Shown here piece by piece: positions 41,325-50,401 of a stretch of 64,000 nucleotides of DNA. The DNA is from Oceanicola sp. D3 (GTDB taxonomy: Bacteria > Pseudomonadota > Alphaproteobacteria > Rhodobacterales > Rhodobacteraceae), in contig NZ_CP040932.1 in NCBI RefSeq assembly GCF_006351965.1, positions 124,001 through 188,000 of the forward strand, given 5' to 3'. Under the pieces are notes generated by a model, which saw only the letters and a program-made list of their open reading frames with translations, was not told the DNA's origin and did not search any database. The position numbers and the translations under genes were made by a program. Numbering within the stretch: the first letter of the stretch is position 1; the number at the start of each line of letters is the position of its first letter.

Positions 41325-41594
41325 GCATCAGATTTCCTTCCAGGGATCGCACCTTGCGGTCCGCATCCGCGCGCCGTCAATCGCTGGGGCGAGCAGCAGC
41401 TTGATTGCCCCGAATACGGCGACCTCGCGGAACTGCGGGCCTATTCTTCTGACCGCGCCTATAGCGAGATCCCCGGGGAGCAGGCACGGCAGTGGCTCCA
41501 GCCAAGCCGAATTGGTCCTGTCGAAGCTGCTGAATGGCCCCGTGACGGCAGACCGTTCAGCACTTACCCTCAGGCGCTAGAACGGCGGGGATGA
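41325..41594 (+). pseudogene. Truncated coding frame coupled to the GMC oxidoreductase
   Basis: From the attachment site an open frame without any start codon runs to TGA 41592-41594, ending DGRPFSTYPQALERRG. Residues such as DCPEYGDLAELRAYSSDRAY look like real protein. The stop overlaps the next ATG (ATGA) as in a coupled operon. I read it as the 3' remnant of a gene that lost its front beside the tRNA integration site. The family is not recognised, and chance openness in GC-rich DNA is possible. Confidence 0.4.
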
Positions 41595-43213
41595 CGGCTT
41601 TGGAAACGAGCGAATGCGATGTGGTGGTGGTTGGCGCGGGCTCTTCGGGCTGTGTCGTCGCGGCCCGGCTTTCCGAGCGCCCGGGGCTGCGGGTCTGCGT
41701 CATCGAGGCGGGCGGGCGCGACCTTAGCCCGTGGGTGCGTATGCCAATCGGCTACGGAGGCGCCTTCTATCACCCGCGTCTCAACTGGCGCTATTACACC
41801 GAGCCCGAAGCAGGCCTTGGCGGGCGCAGTGCCTATTGGCCGCGCGGCAAGGTGATTGGTGGCTCAAGCTCGATCAACGCGATGGTCTTTATCCGGGGGC
41901 AGGCCGAGGACTACGACAGCTGGGCCGCGGCGGGCTGCACCGGCTGGAGCCACGCCGATCTGCTGCCCTACTTCAAGCGGCTGGAAGACAACACGGCGGG
42001 CGAAAGCGCGTGGCGGGCGACCGGCGGGCCAGTGGGCGTCAAGGATGTTTCGCAAGAGGTTCACCCCCTGTCTCACGCCTTCGTCGCCGCAGGCCGGGCA
42101 GCGGGCCACGCGGTAAACCCCGATTTCAACGGCGCCTCGCAGGAGGGCGTCGGCTTTTACCAGATCACCACGCGCGGCGGCTTCCGCTCTTCGGCGGCAG
42201 CGGCCTATCTGCGGCCCGCCCTGCGGCGCAAGGCCCTGCGGCTGGAGACGGGTGCGCACGTTACGCGGCTGCTGTTCGAAGGGCGGCGCTGCACCGGCGT
42301 CGAGTTTCGGCGGGGCGATACCGTCCATCAGGTAAAGGCGCGGCAGGTGGTGCTCTCCGCCGGGGCAATCGGCACGCCGCAGATACTACAACTCTCGGGG
42401 ATCGGTGACCCAAGACGGCTCAAACCCCACGGAATAGAGACGATTCATGCCGCACCCGGGGTAGGCCGCAATCTGCAAGACCACATCGGCTTCGACCTTG
42501 TCTATGAGGCCACCGTGCCCACACTCAACGCCACCCTCGGGCGCTGGATCGGGCGCGTCCGGGCCGGGATGCGATATGTGATCACACGCGGCGGGCCGCT
42601 TTCGCTCTCGGTCAATCAGGCGGGCGGCTTTGTGCGCAGCGATCCGGGGCGCAGCAGGCCCAACCTCCAGCTCTACTTCTCGCCGCTGAGCTACACCAAG
42701 GCGGTGCCGGGCAAGCGGCGGCTGATGAAACCCGATACCTTTGCAGGGTTCATGATTGGCGTCTCCAACTGCCACCCCAAGAGCCGGGGCGAGTTGCACA
42801 TCCGCTCGCGCGACCCTCAGGCGGCACCGGCGATCCGCCCCAATTATCTGAGCGCCCCCGTAGACATGGAGGAACTGCTGGCGTCAGTGCCAATCATGCG
42901 GGCAATTGCCGAGCAGCACCCGCTGGCCAGCATCACCCGCGCCGAGCTGAAGCCGGGCCCCGCGGTGACCGAGCGCGAGGCGCTGAAAGATTATATTCGG
43001 GCCGTAACAGGCTCTGTTTTCCACCCCTGCGGCACTTGCGCGATGGGGGCCGAGGACAGCGCGGTTGTTACGCCGGATCTGCGCCTGCGCGGGATCGAAG
43101 GGCTGACGGTGGCCGATGCTTCGGTGATCCCCTCCATCACCTCGGGCAACCTCAACGCCCCGGCGTTGATGATCGGCGAAAAGGCGGCAGACCTTATCGC
43201 GGCGCGGCTCTGA
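41591..43213 (+). CDS. GMC-family FAD oxidoreductase (choline dehydrogenase-like)
   Basis: This 540-aa flavoprotein would oxidise an alcohol substrate. It has the N-terminal FAD motif VVVGAGSSGCVVAARLSE, the GMC signature GGSSSINAMVFIRGQAEDYD, and the C-terminal catalytic-His block FHPCGTCAMG plus NLNAPALMIGEKAADLI. It is BetA-like in length, but the substrate is unknown and no betaine genes are adjacent. It converges with the MocR gene, overlapping by 20 bp. Confidence 0.88.
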   Translation: MTALETSECDVVVVGAGSSGCVVAARLSERPGLRVCVIEAGGRDLSPWVRMPIGYGGAFYHPRLNWRYYTEPEAGLGGRSAYWPRGKVIGGSSSINAMVFIRGQAEDYDSWAAAGCTGWSHADLLPYFKRLEDNTAGESAWRATGGPVGVKDVSQEVHPLSHAFVAAGRAAGHAVNPDFNGASQEGVGFYQITTRGGFRSSAAAAYLRPALRRKALRLETGAHVTRLLFEGRRCTGVEFRRGDTVHQVKARQVVLSAGAIGTPQILQLSGIGDPRRLKPHGIETIHAAPGVGRNLQDHIGFDLVYEATVPTLNATLGRWIGRVRAGMRYVITRGGPLSLSVNQAGGFVRSDPGRSRPNLQLYFSPLSYTKAVPGKRRLMKPDTFAGFMIGVSNCHPKSRGELHIRSRDPQAAPAIRPNYLSAPVDMEELLASVPIMRAIAEQHPLASITRAELKPGPAVTEREALKDYIRAVTGSVFHPCGTCAMGAEDSAVVTPDLRLRGIEGLTVADASVIPSITSGNLNAPALMIGEKAADLIAARL

Positions 43214-44657
43214 GCGCGTTTGCCAGCCGCTCCACCCCGCGCTGCACCTCGATCCAGGGCACCGCCGAAAAGCCCAGCGTCAGCCCCTGTTGCGCGACGG
43301 GGGCCAGCGCAAAGCGCGAAAGCGGTGCGGTGGCCAGCCCCTCGGCCCGCGCCGCCTCGGCCGCTGCCAGTTCATCGCGCGGCTGCGGAAAGTATCCCAC
43401 CGTATGAAAGCCGGTCTCCGTGGGCTGCACATTGAGCAGCCCGCCCAAATGGCTCTGCGCGGCCTCCATCAGGGCATCGCGCCGGTCGCGATAAAGGTCT
43501 CTCATCCGGCGGATATGGGCCGAAAATCGCCCCTCCTCGATAAACGCCGCCACCACCGCCTGCACCGAATGCGACACCCCATGCGCCGCCGCTTCAAGCG
43601 TGCGGGTGAACACCTCCGCCAGCCCCGGCGGCACAACCGCATAGCCCAGCCGGATCGCCGGAAACAGCGCCTTGGAGAAGGTGCCCACGTAAATCACCCG
43701 CCCCCCCGCATCGAGCGCCTTCAGCGGCGGCAACGGGGCGCGGCCATAGTGAAACTCGCCCACGTAGTCATCCTCAATCACCCAGGCCCCGGCCCGCTCG
43801 GCCTCTTCCAGCAGCTCAAAGCGCCGGTCGCGTGACATCGGCACGCCCAGCGGATGCTGATGCGCCGGGGTGGTAAAGGCGGCGCGAAACTTCGGCTCGG
43901 CGGCGCGACCCGCGGCAACGTCGATCCCCTGCGCATCCACGGGCACGGGCACCAGCCGTGCCCCGCGTGACAAGAAGGCGTTGCGCGCGCCGATGGCACC
44001 GGGGTTTTCAATCCAGACAGGGTCGCCCGGTTCCAGCAGGATCTGCGCAATCTGCACAAAGGCATCCTGTGCCCCGGCAAAGACGAACACCTCCCCCGGC
44101 GCACAGCTGAGGCCCCGGTTGGCGCGCAGGTGCTGGCAAATCGCGTCACGCAGGGCAGGCAGCCCGGCGGCCTCGGGGTAGCTCATCAGCCCGGCACGGG
44201 AACCCCGCCAATACTTCGCCTGCATCCGCGCCCATTGCGCCATAGGGAAGGCATCAAACGCGGGCATGCCGGTGACAAAGGGGCGCGGGGTGCGCGGGTG
44301 TTCGAGCCGAGGGAAATACCGCTCGGTCAGGTCTTTGGCGACATGCGAAACCGTCTCTGTTGCAGGCGCGGCGGGCGCATGCGGGCGCACTTCCTCCGAC
44401 ACATAGGTGCCCGCCCCCACATGGCTCGAGACCATGCCCTCCGAGGCTAACTGTTCGTAGACGGTGACGGCGGTGGTGCGGCTGACGCCATGATCCCGCG
44501 CCAACACCCGGGTGGCGGGCAGGCGGGTTCCGGGCGGCAACGCGCCAGACAGGATCAGCTCGCGCAGACGGGTGGTCAGCTGCATCGAAAGGCTGGCAGC
44601 ATCCGCCCGGTCCACCGAGAGGCCGGGAATCAGCGCACCACCCGCGTATTTGGCCAT
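43194..44657 (-). CDS. MocR-type PLP-dependent GntR regulator
   Basis: This 487-aa protein has an N-terminal GntR winged helix (LRELILSGALPPGTRLPATRVLARDHGVSRTTAVTVYEQL) fused to a fold-type-I aminotransferase domain, with the PLP Lys in GTFSKALFPAIRLGY and Asp/Tyr in VIEDDYVGEFHY. Such regulators sense PLP adducts, for example in PdxR and GabR. ATG 44657 has GGAGG upstream. It is divergent from the enolase-superfamily gene and probably regulates it and the transporter that follows. Confidence 0.88.
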   Translation of the reverse strand: MAKYAGGALIPGLSVDRADAASLSMQLTTRLRELILSGALPPGTRLPATRVLARDHGVSRTTAVTVYEQLASEGMVSSHVGAGTYVSEEVRPHAPAAPATETVSHVAKDLTERYFPRLEHPRTPRPFVTGMPAFDAFPMAQWARMQAKYWRGSRAGLMSYPEAAGLPALRDAICQHLRANRGLSCAPGEVFVFAGAQDAFVQIAQILLEPGDPVWIENPGAIGARNAFLSRGARLVPVPVDAQGIDVAAGRAAEPKFRAAFTTPAHQHPLGVPMSRDRRFELLEEAERAGAWVIEDDYVGEFHYGRAPLPPLKALDAGGRVIYVGTFSKALFPAIRLGYAVVPPGLAEVFTRTLEAAAHGVSHSVQAVVAAFIEEGRFSAHIRRMRDLYRDRRDALMEAAQSHLGGLLNVQPTETGFHTVGYFPQPRDELAAAEAARAEGLATAPLSRFALAPVAQQGLTLGFSAVPWIEVQRGVERLANALRAAPR

Positions 44658-44752
44658 CCGATCCTCCAATTGGTCTGCCAGCCTTTGCGGAGTGGACCTT
44701 ATCGGCAGACCGTTTGGCAAGTTCTATCGGCCCGTAACCGGGAGTCCGCATC

Positions 44753-45874
44753 ATGCGTCTGACGAAAATCGAAACCTTCGCCACCCCCGATGTGGGCTTC
44801 GTGCGTGTCACCGATGAGATGGGCCGCGAAGGCTGGGGGCAGGTCTCCACCTATCAGAGCGACATCAGCGCCGCCGTGCTCCACCGGCAGGTGGCACCGC
44901 ATGTGCTGGGCGTGGTTTTCGACCCTGACACAGGCCAGGATGACCTGTTTCAGCGTGCGTGGGAGAAAGAGCACAAGTTTCCCGGCTCATACATGTGCCG
45001 CGCCATCGGCGGGGTGGAAACCGCCCTGTGGGACTTGCGCGGCAAGGCGGCGGGCAAGCCGGTGGCCACGCTGCTCGGCGGCAGCCCGGGCAAGCTGCGT
45101 GCCTATGCCTCCTCGATGAAGCGCGACATCACGCCCGAGGCCGAGGCAGAGCGCTTTCGGCGGTTGCGGGGCGAGCAGGGGTTTGATGCCTTCAAGTTTC
45201 GCATTGGCGCCGAATGTGGGCGGAATAGAGACGAATGGGAGGGCCGCACCGAGGCGATCATCCCCGAGATTGCCGCCGCGATGCGGGGCGAGGATGTGGC
45301 GCTTCTGGCCGATGCCAACTCCTGCTACGCGCCCGCCGAAGCCATGCACTACGGGCGGATGCTGCAGGATCACGGGATCACCCATTACGAGGAGCCCTGC
45401 CCCTATTGGGAGCTGGAACAAACCGCCGAAGTCACCGCCGCGCTGGAGATCGACGTAACCGGCGGCGAGCAGGACTGCTGGCTGCCAACATGGCGGCGGA
45501 TGTTCGAGCTGAAGGCGGTCAATGTGGCCCAGCCGGATGTGCTCTATCTCGGCGGAATTGGCCGCACCTTGCAGGTGGCAAAGATGGCGGCTGCGGCGGG
45601 CCTGCCTGTTACCCCCCACGCGGCCAACCTCGGGCTGGTCACGCTTTTTACCATGCACCTCCTGCGGGCAATCCCCAATGCCGGCCCCTATCTGGAGTTT
45701 TCCATCGAGGAGGCCGACTATTACCCATGGCAATACGGCCTCTACCGAAATGATCCCTACCGCGTCGAGGGCGGCAAGGTGGAAGTCACCGATGCGCCCG
45801 GCTGGGGCGTAGAAATTGCGCCAGAGTGGCTGGAGGCGGCAGACTACAGGGTGAGCGAGGCCCCAGCGGGGTGA
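44753..45874 (+). CDS. Mandelate racemase/muconate lactonizing enzyme family protein
   Basis: This 373-aa enolase-superfamily enzyme abstracts a proton next to a carboxylate. The visible barrel residues are FKFRIG (Lys and Arg at the second strand), metal ligands in LLADANS, YEEPCP and TGGEQD, and PHAANLGL with the His base. The reaction cannot be fixed by sequence alone; sugar-acid dehydratase and racemase are both possible. It is divergent from the MocR regulator and followed by a FAD oxidoreductase 35 bp on. Confidence 0.85.
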   Translation: MRLTKIETFATPDVGFVRVTDEMGREGWGQVSTYQSDISAAVLHRQVAPHVLGVVFDPDTGQDDLFQRAWEKEHKFPGSYMCRAIGGVETALWDLRGKAAGKPVATLLGGSPGKLRAYASSMKRDITPEAEAERFRRLRGEQGFDAFKFRIGAECGRNRDEWEGRTEAIIPEIAAAMRGEDVALLADANSCYAPAEAMHYGRMLQDHGITHYEEPCPYWELEQTAEVTAALEIDVTGGEQDCWLPTWRRMFELKAVNVAQPDVLYLGGIGRTLQVAKMAAAAGLPVTPHAANLGLVTLFTMHLLRAIPNAGPYLEFSIEEADYYPWQYGLYRNDPYRVEGGKVEVTDAPGWGVEIAPEWLEAADYRVSEAPAG

Positions 45875-45909
45875 TTGCGCAGACCCGGGGCGGCGGGCAG
45901 GATCACGGG

Positions 45910-47163
45910 ATGAAGACAACGCCCTATTGGTGGGATAGCGCCCCGCCCGCGCCGATCGAACGGGGCCAACTCCCGCCCCGGGCCGATGCCGTGGTGATCG
46001 GCTCCGGCTACACCGGCCTGCATGCCGCGCTGCAAATCGCACGGGGCGGGCGCAGCGTTGTGGTGCTGGAAAAGGGGCAGGTCGGCGAGGGCTGCTCAAC
46101 CCGCAACGGCGGCCAGCTCAGCTACTCGATCAAGCCCTCCCTGCGCGCCCTTACCGCCAAGCACGGGCCAGAGATGGCCGCCGCGATTCGTGCCGAAGGC
46201 CCCGCTTCGCTTGCTTTCACCGGCGATTTCATCCGCACCGAAGGGATTGACTGCGACTTTCGGCTTTGCGGGCGGTTCGACGGGGCGGCTACGGCGCGGG
46301 CCTATGTGGAGATGAGCCATGAAGCTGATGGCGAGAACATCATCGCCGTGCCAAAGGAGCGCCAGCGCGAAGAGATCGGCACCGATCTTTATCATGGCGG
46401 CATCATCTACAAGAATTACGGCGGGCTGGACCCGGGCCGCTACCATGCCGGGCTGCTGGAAAAGGCGCTGGAAGCTGGCGTAACGGTGCTGCCCCAATGC
46501 GGCGTCGAGGCGATGGACGAGGGGCCAAGCGAGGTCACCCTGCGCACCGCGCACGGCAGCATCTCGGCGGAGGATGTGGTGGTTGCCACCAACGGCTACA
46601 CCCCCACGGCCACCCCTTGGCACCGGCAGCGGGTGATCCCCATCGGCAGCTACATCATCGCCACCGAGGAACTGCCGGAGGAGGTTATGGCCCGCCTCTT
46701 CCCGCACAACCGGATGTATTGCGACAGCCGCCGCGTGATCTACTACTACCGCGCCTCGCCCGACAGAAAGCGGGTGCTCTTTGGCGGTCGCGCGGCAGCG
46801 GGAGAGGCCGGCGCAGCGGTGGCAGCGCGGCGGCTGAGGGCCGAGATGGTGCGGCTCTTCCCCGAGCTTGCGAGCACCAAGATCACCCATAGCTGGATGG
46901 GCTTCGTCGCCTTCACCTTCGACAAGCTGGCCCATACCGCCGACAAAGGGCGCATTCGCCATGCCATGGGCTATTGCGGATCAGGCGTGGGTATGGCCTC
47001 TTATCTCGGCATGAAGGCGGGGCTCAGGGTGCTCGGCGATCCGGCGGGAGACACCGCGATGACGGCCCCCAGCTTCCCCACGAGACCGCTCTATTCGGGC
47101 GATCCATGGTTTCTGCCCGCTGCGGTTGCAAGCTATCGGCTGCTCGACCGCTTCGGTTTGTAA
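45910..47163 (+). CDS. DAO-family FAD oxidoreductase (gamma-glutamylputrescine oxidase-like)
   Basis: This 417-aa flavoenzyme would oxidise an amine or amino acid. The N-terminal YWWDSAPP and FAD motif VVIGSGYTGLHAALQIARGG, then CSTRNGGQLS, match the PuuB/OrdL group; GYCGSGVGMASYLGMK near the end completes the FAD site. ATG 45910 follows AGGATCACGGG. It lies in front of a polyamine-type ABC transporter, which fits amine catabolism, but the substrate is inferred. Confidence 0.82.
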   Translation: MKTTPYWWDSAPPAPIERGQLPPRADAVVIGSGYTGLHAALQIARGGRSVVVLEKGQVGEGCSTRNGGQLSYSIKPSLRALTAKHGPEMAAAIRAEGPASLAFTGDFIRTEGIDCDFRLCGRFDGAATARAYVEMSHEADGENIIAVPKERQREEIGTDLYHGGIIYKNYGGLDPGRYHAGLLEKALEAGVTVLPQCGVEAMDEGPSEVTLRTAHGSISAEDVVVATNGYTPTATPWHRQRVIPIGSYIIATEELPEEVMARLFPHNRMYCDSRRVIYYYRASPDRKRVLFGGRAAAGEAGAAVAARRLRAEMVRLFPELASTKITHSWMGFVAFTFDKLAHTADKGRIRHAMGYCGSGVGMASYLGMKAGLRVLGDPAGDTAMTAPSFPTRPLYSGDPWFLPAAVASYRLLDRFGL

Positions 47164-47295
47164 CGGCTGTGTATCGGTTTGCCAGGATGCATGAAATGGA
47201 CCTTTCGGACCAAACCATTCTGGGCTTCACTCTCCATCAGGCCCGCGTGAGACGGGCAGGAAAACCTATTAATGACCCCAACCGGAGGATCTGAC

Positions 47296-48363
47296 ATGAA
47301 ACCAACCATCCGCGCCCTGCTCGCGGGCACTGCAATGGCTTTTGCCGCTGGCAGTGCCAGCGCCGAAACCCTGCGCCTGCTCACCTGGGGTGGCTATGCC
47401 CCCGAGGATGTGATTGCCAAGTTCGAAGAGGAATACCCCGATATCGACGTCGAGGTGACGCTCTCCAACAACGAAGAGATGATCGCCAAGCTGCGCGCCA
47501 CCGGCGGCACCGGCTTTGACCTTGCCCAGCCGAGCCACGACCGGGTTTATGCCGCGCAGTTGGAATATAACATCTACAAGCCGCTGGATCTGAGCAAGAT
47601 CAACACCGACGCGATGACGCCCAACCTGCTGGACGGCGTGAAGGCCAACACCACCATCGAAGGCGAGGTTTACTCGGTGCCGCACCAGTGGGGCACCTCC
47701 GGCGTGATGGCCAATATGGCCGAAGCGCCCGACGTGACCGGCTGGAACGACCTGTGCGACGAAAAATACGCTGGCCGCACCTCGATGCGTCTGCGCCGCA
47801 CCATCCTGCTGGGCACCGCCTTCGGCATGGGCAAAGACCCGTTCGCCCTCTACTCCGACCCGGAAGCCTACCAGCAGATGCTGGACGAGGTGACCGAGAA
47901 GCTCATCGCCTGCAAATCGGTCATCAAGACCTATTGGAGCGGTGGCGACGACCTTTCGGCGCTGATGCTCTCGGGCGAGGTCGTGGTGTCTGAAACATGG
48001 GATTCCACCGCCTTCAAACTCTACGGCGAGAACCCCGATATCGTGTTCGTGCCGCCAGAAACCGGCGCGCTGGCATGGATCGACACCTTCACCATCCCGC
48101 GCGGTGGCGAGGCGGACGATGCGGCCTACAAGTGGATCAACTTCGTGCTGCGGCCCGAGATCACCAAGATGATGTCGGCCTCGACAGGCGCCATTGCCGC
48201 CGTGCCCAACGGGATCGACCTGATGCCCGACGACAAGAAAGCCGCGATTTCGGCAGGGTTTGATCAGGAAGACCTCGATAACCTGAAGTTCTTCGCCAAC
48301 ATCCCGCCGGGAATCGAAGACATGGAAGGCCTCGCGCTCGAGCGCATCAAGGCTGCCAACTGA
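47296..48363 (+). CDS. Polyamine-type ABC transporter substrate-binding protein (PotD/PotF-like)
   Basis: This 355-aa periplasmic binder has a signal peptide (MKPTIRALLAGTAMAFAAGSASA). The mature LRLLTWGGYAPEDVIAKFEEEYPDI is the usual start of the PotD/PotF family; SVPHQWGTSGVMAN and SETWDSTAF follow the family fold. CGGAGGATCTGAC lies upstream. It heads a four-gene transporter operon and is followed by a terminator-like hairpin that may raise its own message over the rest. Confidence 0.87.
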   Translation: MKPTIRALLAGTAMAFAAGSASAETLRLLTWGGYAPEDVIAKFEEEYPDIDVEVTLSNNEEMIAKLRATGGTGFDLAQPSHDRVYAAQLEYNIYKPLDLSKINTDAMTPNLLDGVKANTTIEGEVYSVPHQWGTSGVMANMAEAPDVTGWNDLCDEKYAGRTSMRLRRTILLGTAFGMGKDPFALYSDPEAYQQMLDEVTEKLIACKSVIKTYWSGGDDLSALMLSGEVVVSETWDSTAFKLYGENPDIVFVPPETGALAWIDTFTIPRGGEADDAAYKWINFVLRPEITKMMSASTGAIAAVPNGIDLMPDDKKAAISAGFDQEDLDNLKFFANIPPGIEDMEGLALERIKAAN

Positions 48364-48369
48364 GAGAAC

Positions 48370-48399
48370 GGGCCGGGGCCTTGCGCTCCGGCCCTTTTT
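48370..48399 (+). terminator. Intrinsic (partial) terminator after the binding-protein gene
   Basis: GGGCCGG pairs with CCGGCCC (48370-48376 with 48388-48394), followed by TTTTT. It lies 7 bp after the stop and before the ATPase gene of the same operon, so read-through must occur. Confidence 0.8.
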
Positions 48400-48410
48400 C
48401 ATTGCGGGAT

Positions 48411-48433
48411 GGCGGGACAAGTCCCGCCCTACG
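48411..48433 (+). repeat. Mini-hairpin repeat with CTACG tail, copy 3
   Basis: GGCGGGAC-AA-GTCCCGCC followed by CTACG lies between the binding-protein and ATPase genes. It has the same architecture as the copies at 13247 and 23564. Confidence 0.6.
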
Positions 48434-48462
48434 CCCGCCCGGAAGACAGAAAGACCACCCCC

Positions 48463-49533
48463 ATGTATGACCTGAGCTGCACCGATCTGACCAAGAAGTT
48501 CGGCACCTTCACCGCCGTCTCCGATGTGTCGCTCGACATTCCCTCAGGCTCGTTCTTCTCGATCCTCGGGCCATCGGGCTGCGGCAAGACCACGCTGATG
48601 CGGATGATTGCGGGCTTCGAGAGCCCCACTGCCGGAGACATCCGGATCAAGGGTGAAAGCGTGCTCAACCTGCCGCCCAACCGGCGCAACGTGAAGATGG
48701 TGTTCCAGCACCTCGCGCTGTTTCCGATGATGAGCGTAGGCGAAAACATCGCCTATGGCCTGCGCTGCCGGGGCGAGCCGAAAAGCGAGATTGCCGGCAA
48801 GGTGGCCCGCGTGCTGGACCGGGTGGGCCTGCCCGGCACCGAAGACAAGAAGATCGAGCAGCTCTCGGGCGGGCAAAAGCAGCGCATCGCCATTGCCCGC
48901 TGCATGGTGCTTGAGCCCGATGTGCTGCTGCTGGACGAACCCCTTGGCGCGCTCGACCTCAAACTGCGCGAGCGTATGAAGATCGAGCTGAAGCAGCTGC
49001 AGCACCAGTTTGAAACCACCTTTCTCTACATCACCCACGACCAGTCGGAAGCGCTGGTTATGAGTGACAATGTTGCCGTGATGAACGCTGGGCGCTTCGA
49101 GCAGATCGGCGCGCCGAAGGAGCTTTACGATGCGCCCGCCTCCGGCTTCGTGGCCGGTTTCGTTGGCGATGCCACGGTGCTGGCCGGCAAGCTGGGCGAG
49201 GTCAAAGGCGGCGAAGGCCGGGTGGTGCTGGAGGGCGGCGGCGAGGTGATTGGCACCGTGGCAGACGGCGCAAAAAGCGGCGACGCGGTAGAGGTGTTCT
49301 TGCGGCCCGAAGCCCTGAGCCTTGGCGCGGGGGCCGAGGGCTGCACCCTGAAGGGCACGGTGGATAGCCTGCTGTTCAACGGCGCCGCCAGCCGCATCCT
49401 CGTCCGCGCGGGCAACGCGCTGATCGAGGTGGCGGACCCGGAGCAGCGCGCCGGGGCAACAGAGGGCGGCACAACAGACGTAAGCTGGGCACCGGACCGC
49501 GCCCGCATCTTTACCCGGAGGCCCGGCGCATGA
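48463..49533 (+). CDS. Polyamine-type ABC transporter ATP-binding protein (PotA-like)
   Basis: This 356-aa ATPase has a nucleotide-binding domain (Walker A GPSGCGKTT, signature LSGGQKQR, Walker B VLLLDEP, THDQ switch) and a C-terminal TOBE domain (FLRPEALSLGAGAEG onward), the PotA/FbpC arrangement. ATG 48463 begins MYDLSCTDLTKKFG, the proper domain start; the frame extends upstream through the mini-hairpin. It overlaps the next permease gene by 4 bp. Confidence 0.9.
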   Translation: MYDLSCTDLTKKFGTFTAVSDVSLDIPSGSFFSILGPSGCGKTTLMRMIAGFESPTAGDIRIKGESVLNLPPNRRNVKMVFQHLALFPMMSVGENIAYGLRCRGEPKSEIAGKVARVLDRVGLPGTEDKKIEQLSGGQKQRIAIARCMVLEPDVLLLDEPLGALDLKLRERMKIELKQLQHQFETTFLYITHDQSEALVMSDNVAVMNAGRFEQIGAPKELYDAPASGFVAGFVGDATVLAGKLGEVKGGEGRVVLEGGGEVIGTVADGAKSGDAVEVFLRPEALSLGAGAEGCTLKGTVDSLLFNGAASRILVRAGNALIEVADPEQRAGATEGGTTDVSWAPDRARIFTRRPGA

Positions 49534-50396
49534 GCCGCGACGCGGGAAAACTCTCTCTGATCCTGCTGTTCACGCCCTTTGCGCTGTGGATCGGCCTGCT
49601 GATTATCCTGCCGCAAATCGGCATCGGCTATGTCTCGATCCGCGAGAAGGTGGGGATCAACCAGTATGAATACGGGTTCAAGAACTACATAGATTTCATC
49701 ACCGAGCCGGTCTATCGCAACACTCTGCTGCGCACGGCGTGGATGAGCATTCTCGTCACCGCTCTGGCGCTGGTGATCGGCTTTCCCATCGCTTGGTATA
49801 TCGCCAAGATCGCCCGCGAACGCTCCCGCGCCGCGCTGTTCCTGATGTGCCTCATCCCTCTCTGGGTGTCGGACCTGGTGCGCGCCTATGGCTGGATCGT
49901 GCTGCTGCGCGAAACCGGGGTGATCTCGATGACGCTGGTGAAATGGGGCATCATCAACCAGCCCATCGAGATGCTCTACAACGACATGACGGTCATCATT
50001 GGCCTCGTTTATACCGTGATCCTCTTCATGATCGTGCCGCTGGTATCCACCCTGCAAGGCATGGACGACGCGCTGCTGGAAGCGGGGTATAACCTCGGCG
50101 GCTCGCGCATCACCGTCTTCCGTCGCATCATCGTGCCCTATGCGATGCCGGGCATCGTGGCCGGCTGCATCATCACCTTCATGCTGACGGCGGGCAGCTA
50201 CCTGACGCCGATCCTGCTGGGAGGCAAAAACTCCAGCTGGTTCACCGAGCAGATCTACAACCAGTTCATCACCCGATATAACTGGGAGAGCGGCTCGGCC
50301 TTTGGCGTTTCGCTCCTCGTCTTCACCTCCTTCGTGGTCTGGGCCGGGCTCCGGCTGACCGGGCAGAGCCTGGCGACCACCGTGGCAAAGGAGTGA
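49530..50396 (+). CDS. Polyamine-type ABC transporter permease (PotB-like)
   Basis: This 288-aa permease has six helices and the EAA loop LLEAGYNLGGSRITVFRRIIVPYAMPG. GSYLTPILLGG near residue 225 is typical of PotB/PotH. ATG overlaps the ATPase stop. Confidence 0.9.
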   Translation: MSRDAGKLSLILLFTPFALWIGLLIILPQIGIGYVSIREKVGINQYEYGFKNYIDFITEPVYRNTLLRTAWMSILVTALALVIGFPIAWYIAKIARERSRAALFLMCLIPLWVSDLVRAYGWIVLLRETGVISMTLVKWGIINQPIEMLYNDMTVIIGLVYTVILFMIVPLVSTLQGMDDALLEAGYNLGGSRITVFRRIIVPYAMPGIVAGCIITFMLTAGSYLTPILLGGKNSSWFTEQIYNQFITRYNWESGSAFGVSLLVFTSFVVWAGLRLTGQSLATTVAKE

Positions 50397-50401
50397 GCGT
50401 G

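Noticed and set aside
41078-41380. 100-codon minus-strand frame at the right end of the island
   Set aside because: It crosses the attachment site, so its first third would be host DNA joined by integration; there is no ribosome site or family match. A shorter real gene with a non-ATG start cannot be fully excluded.
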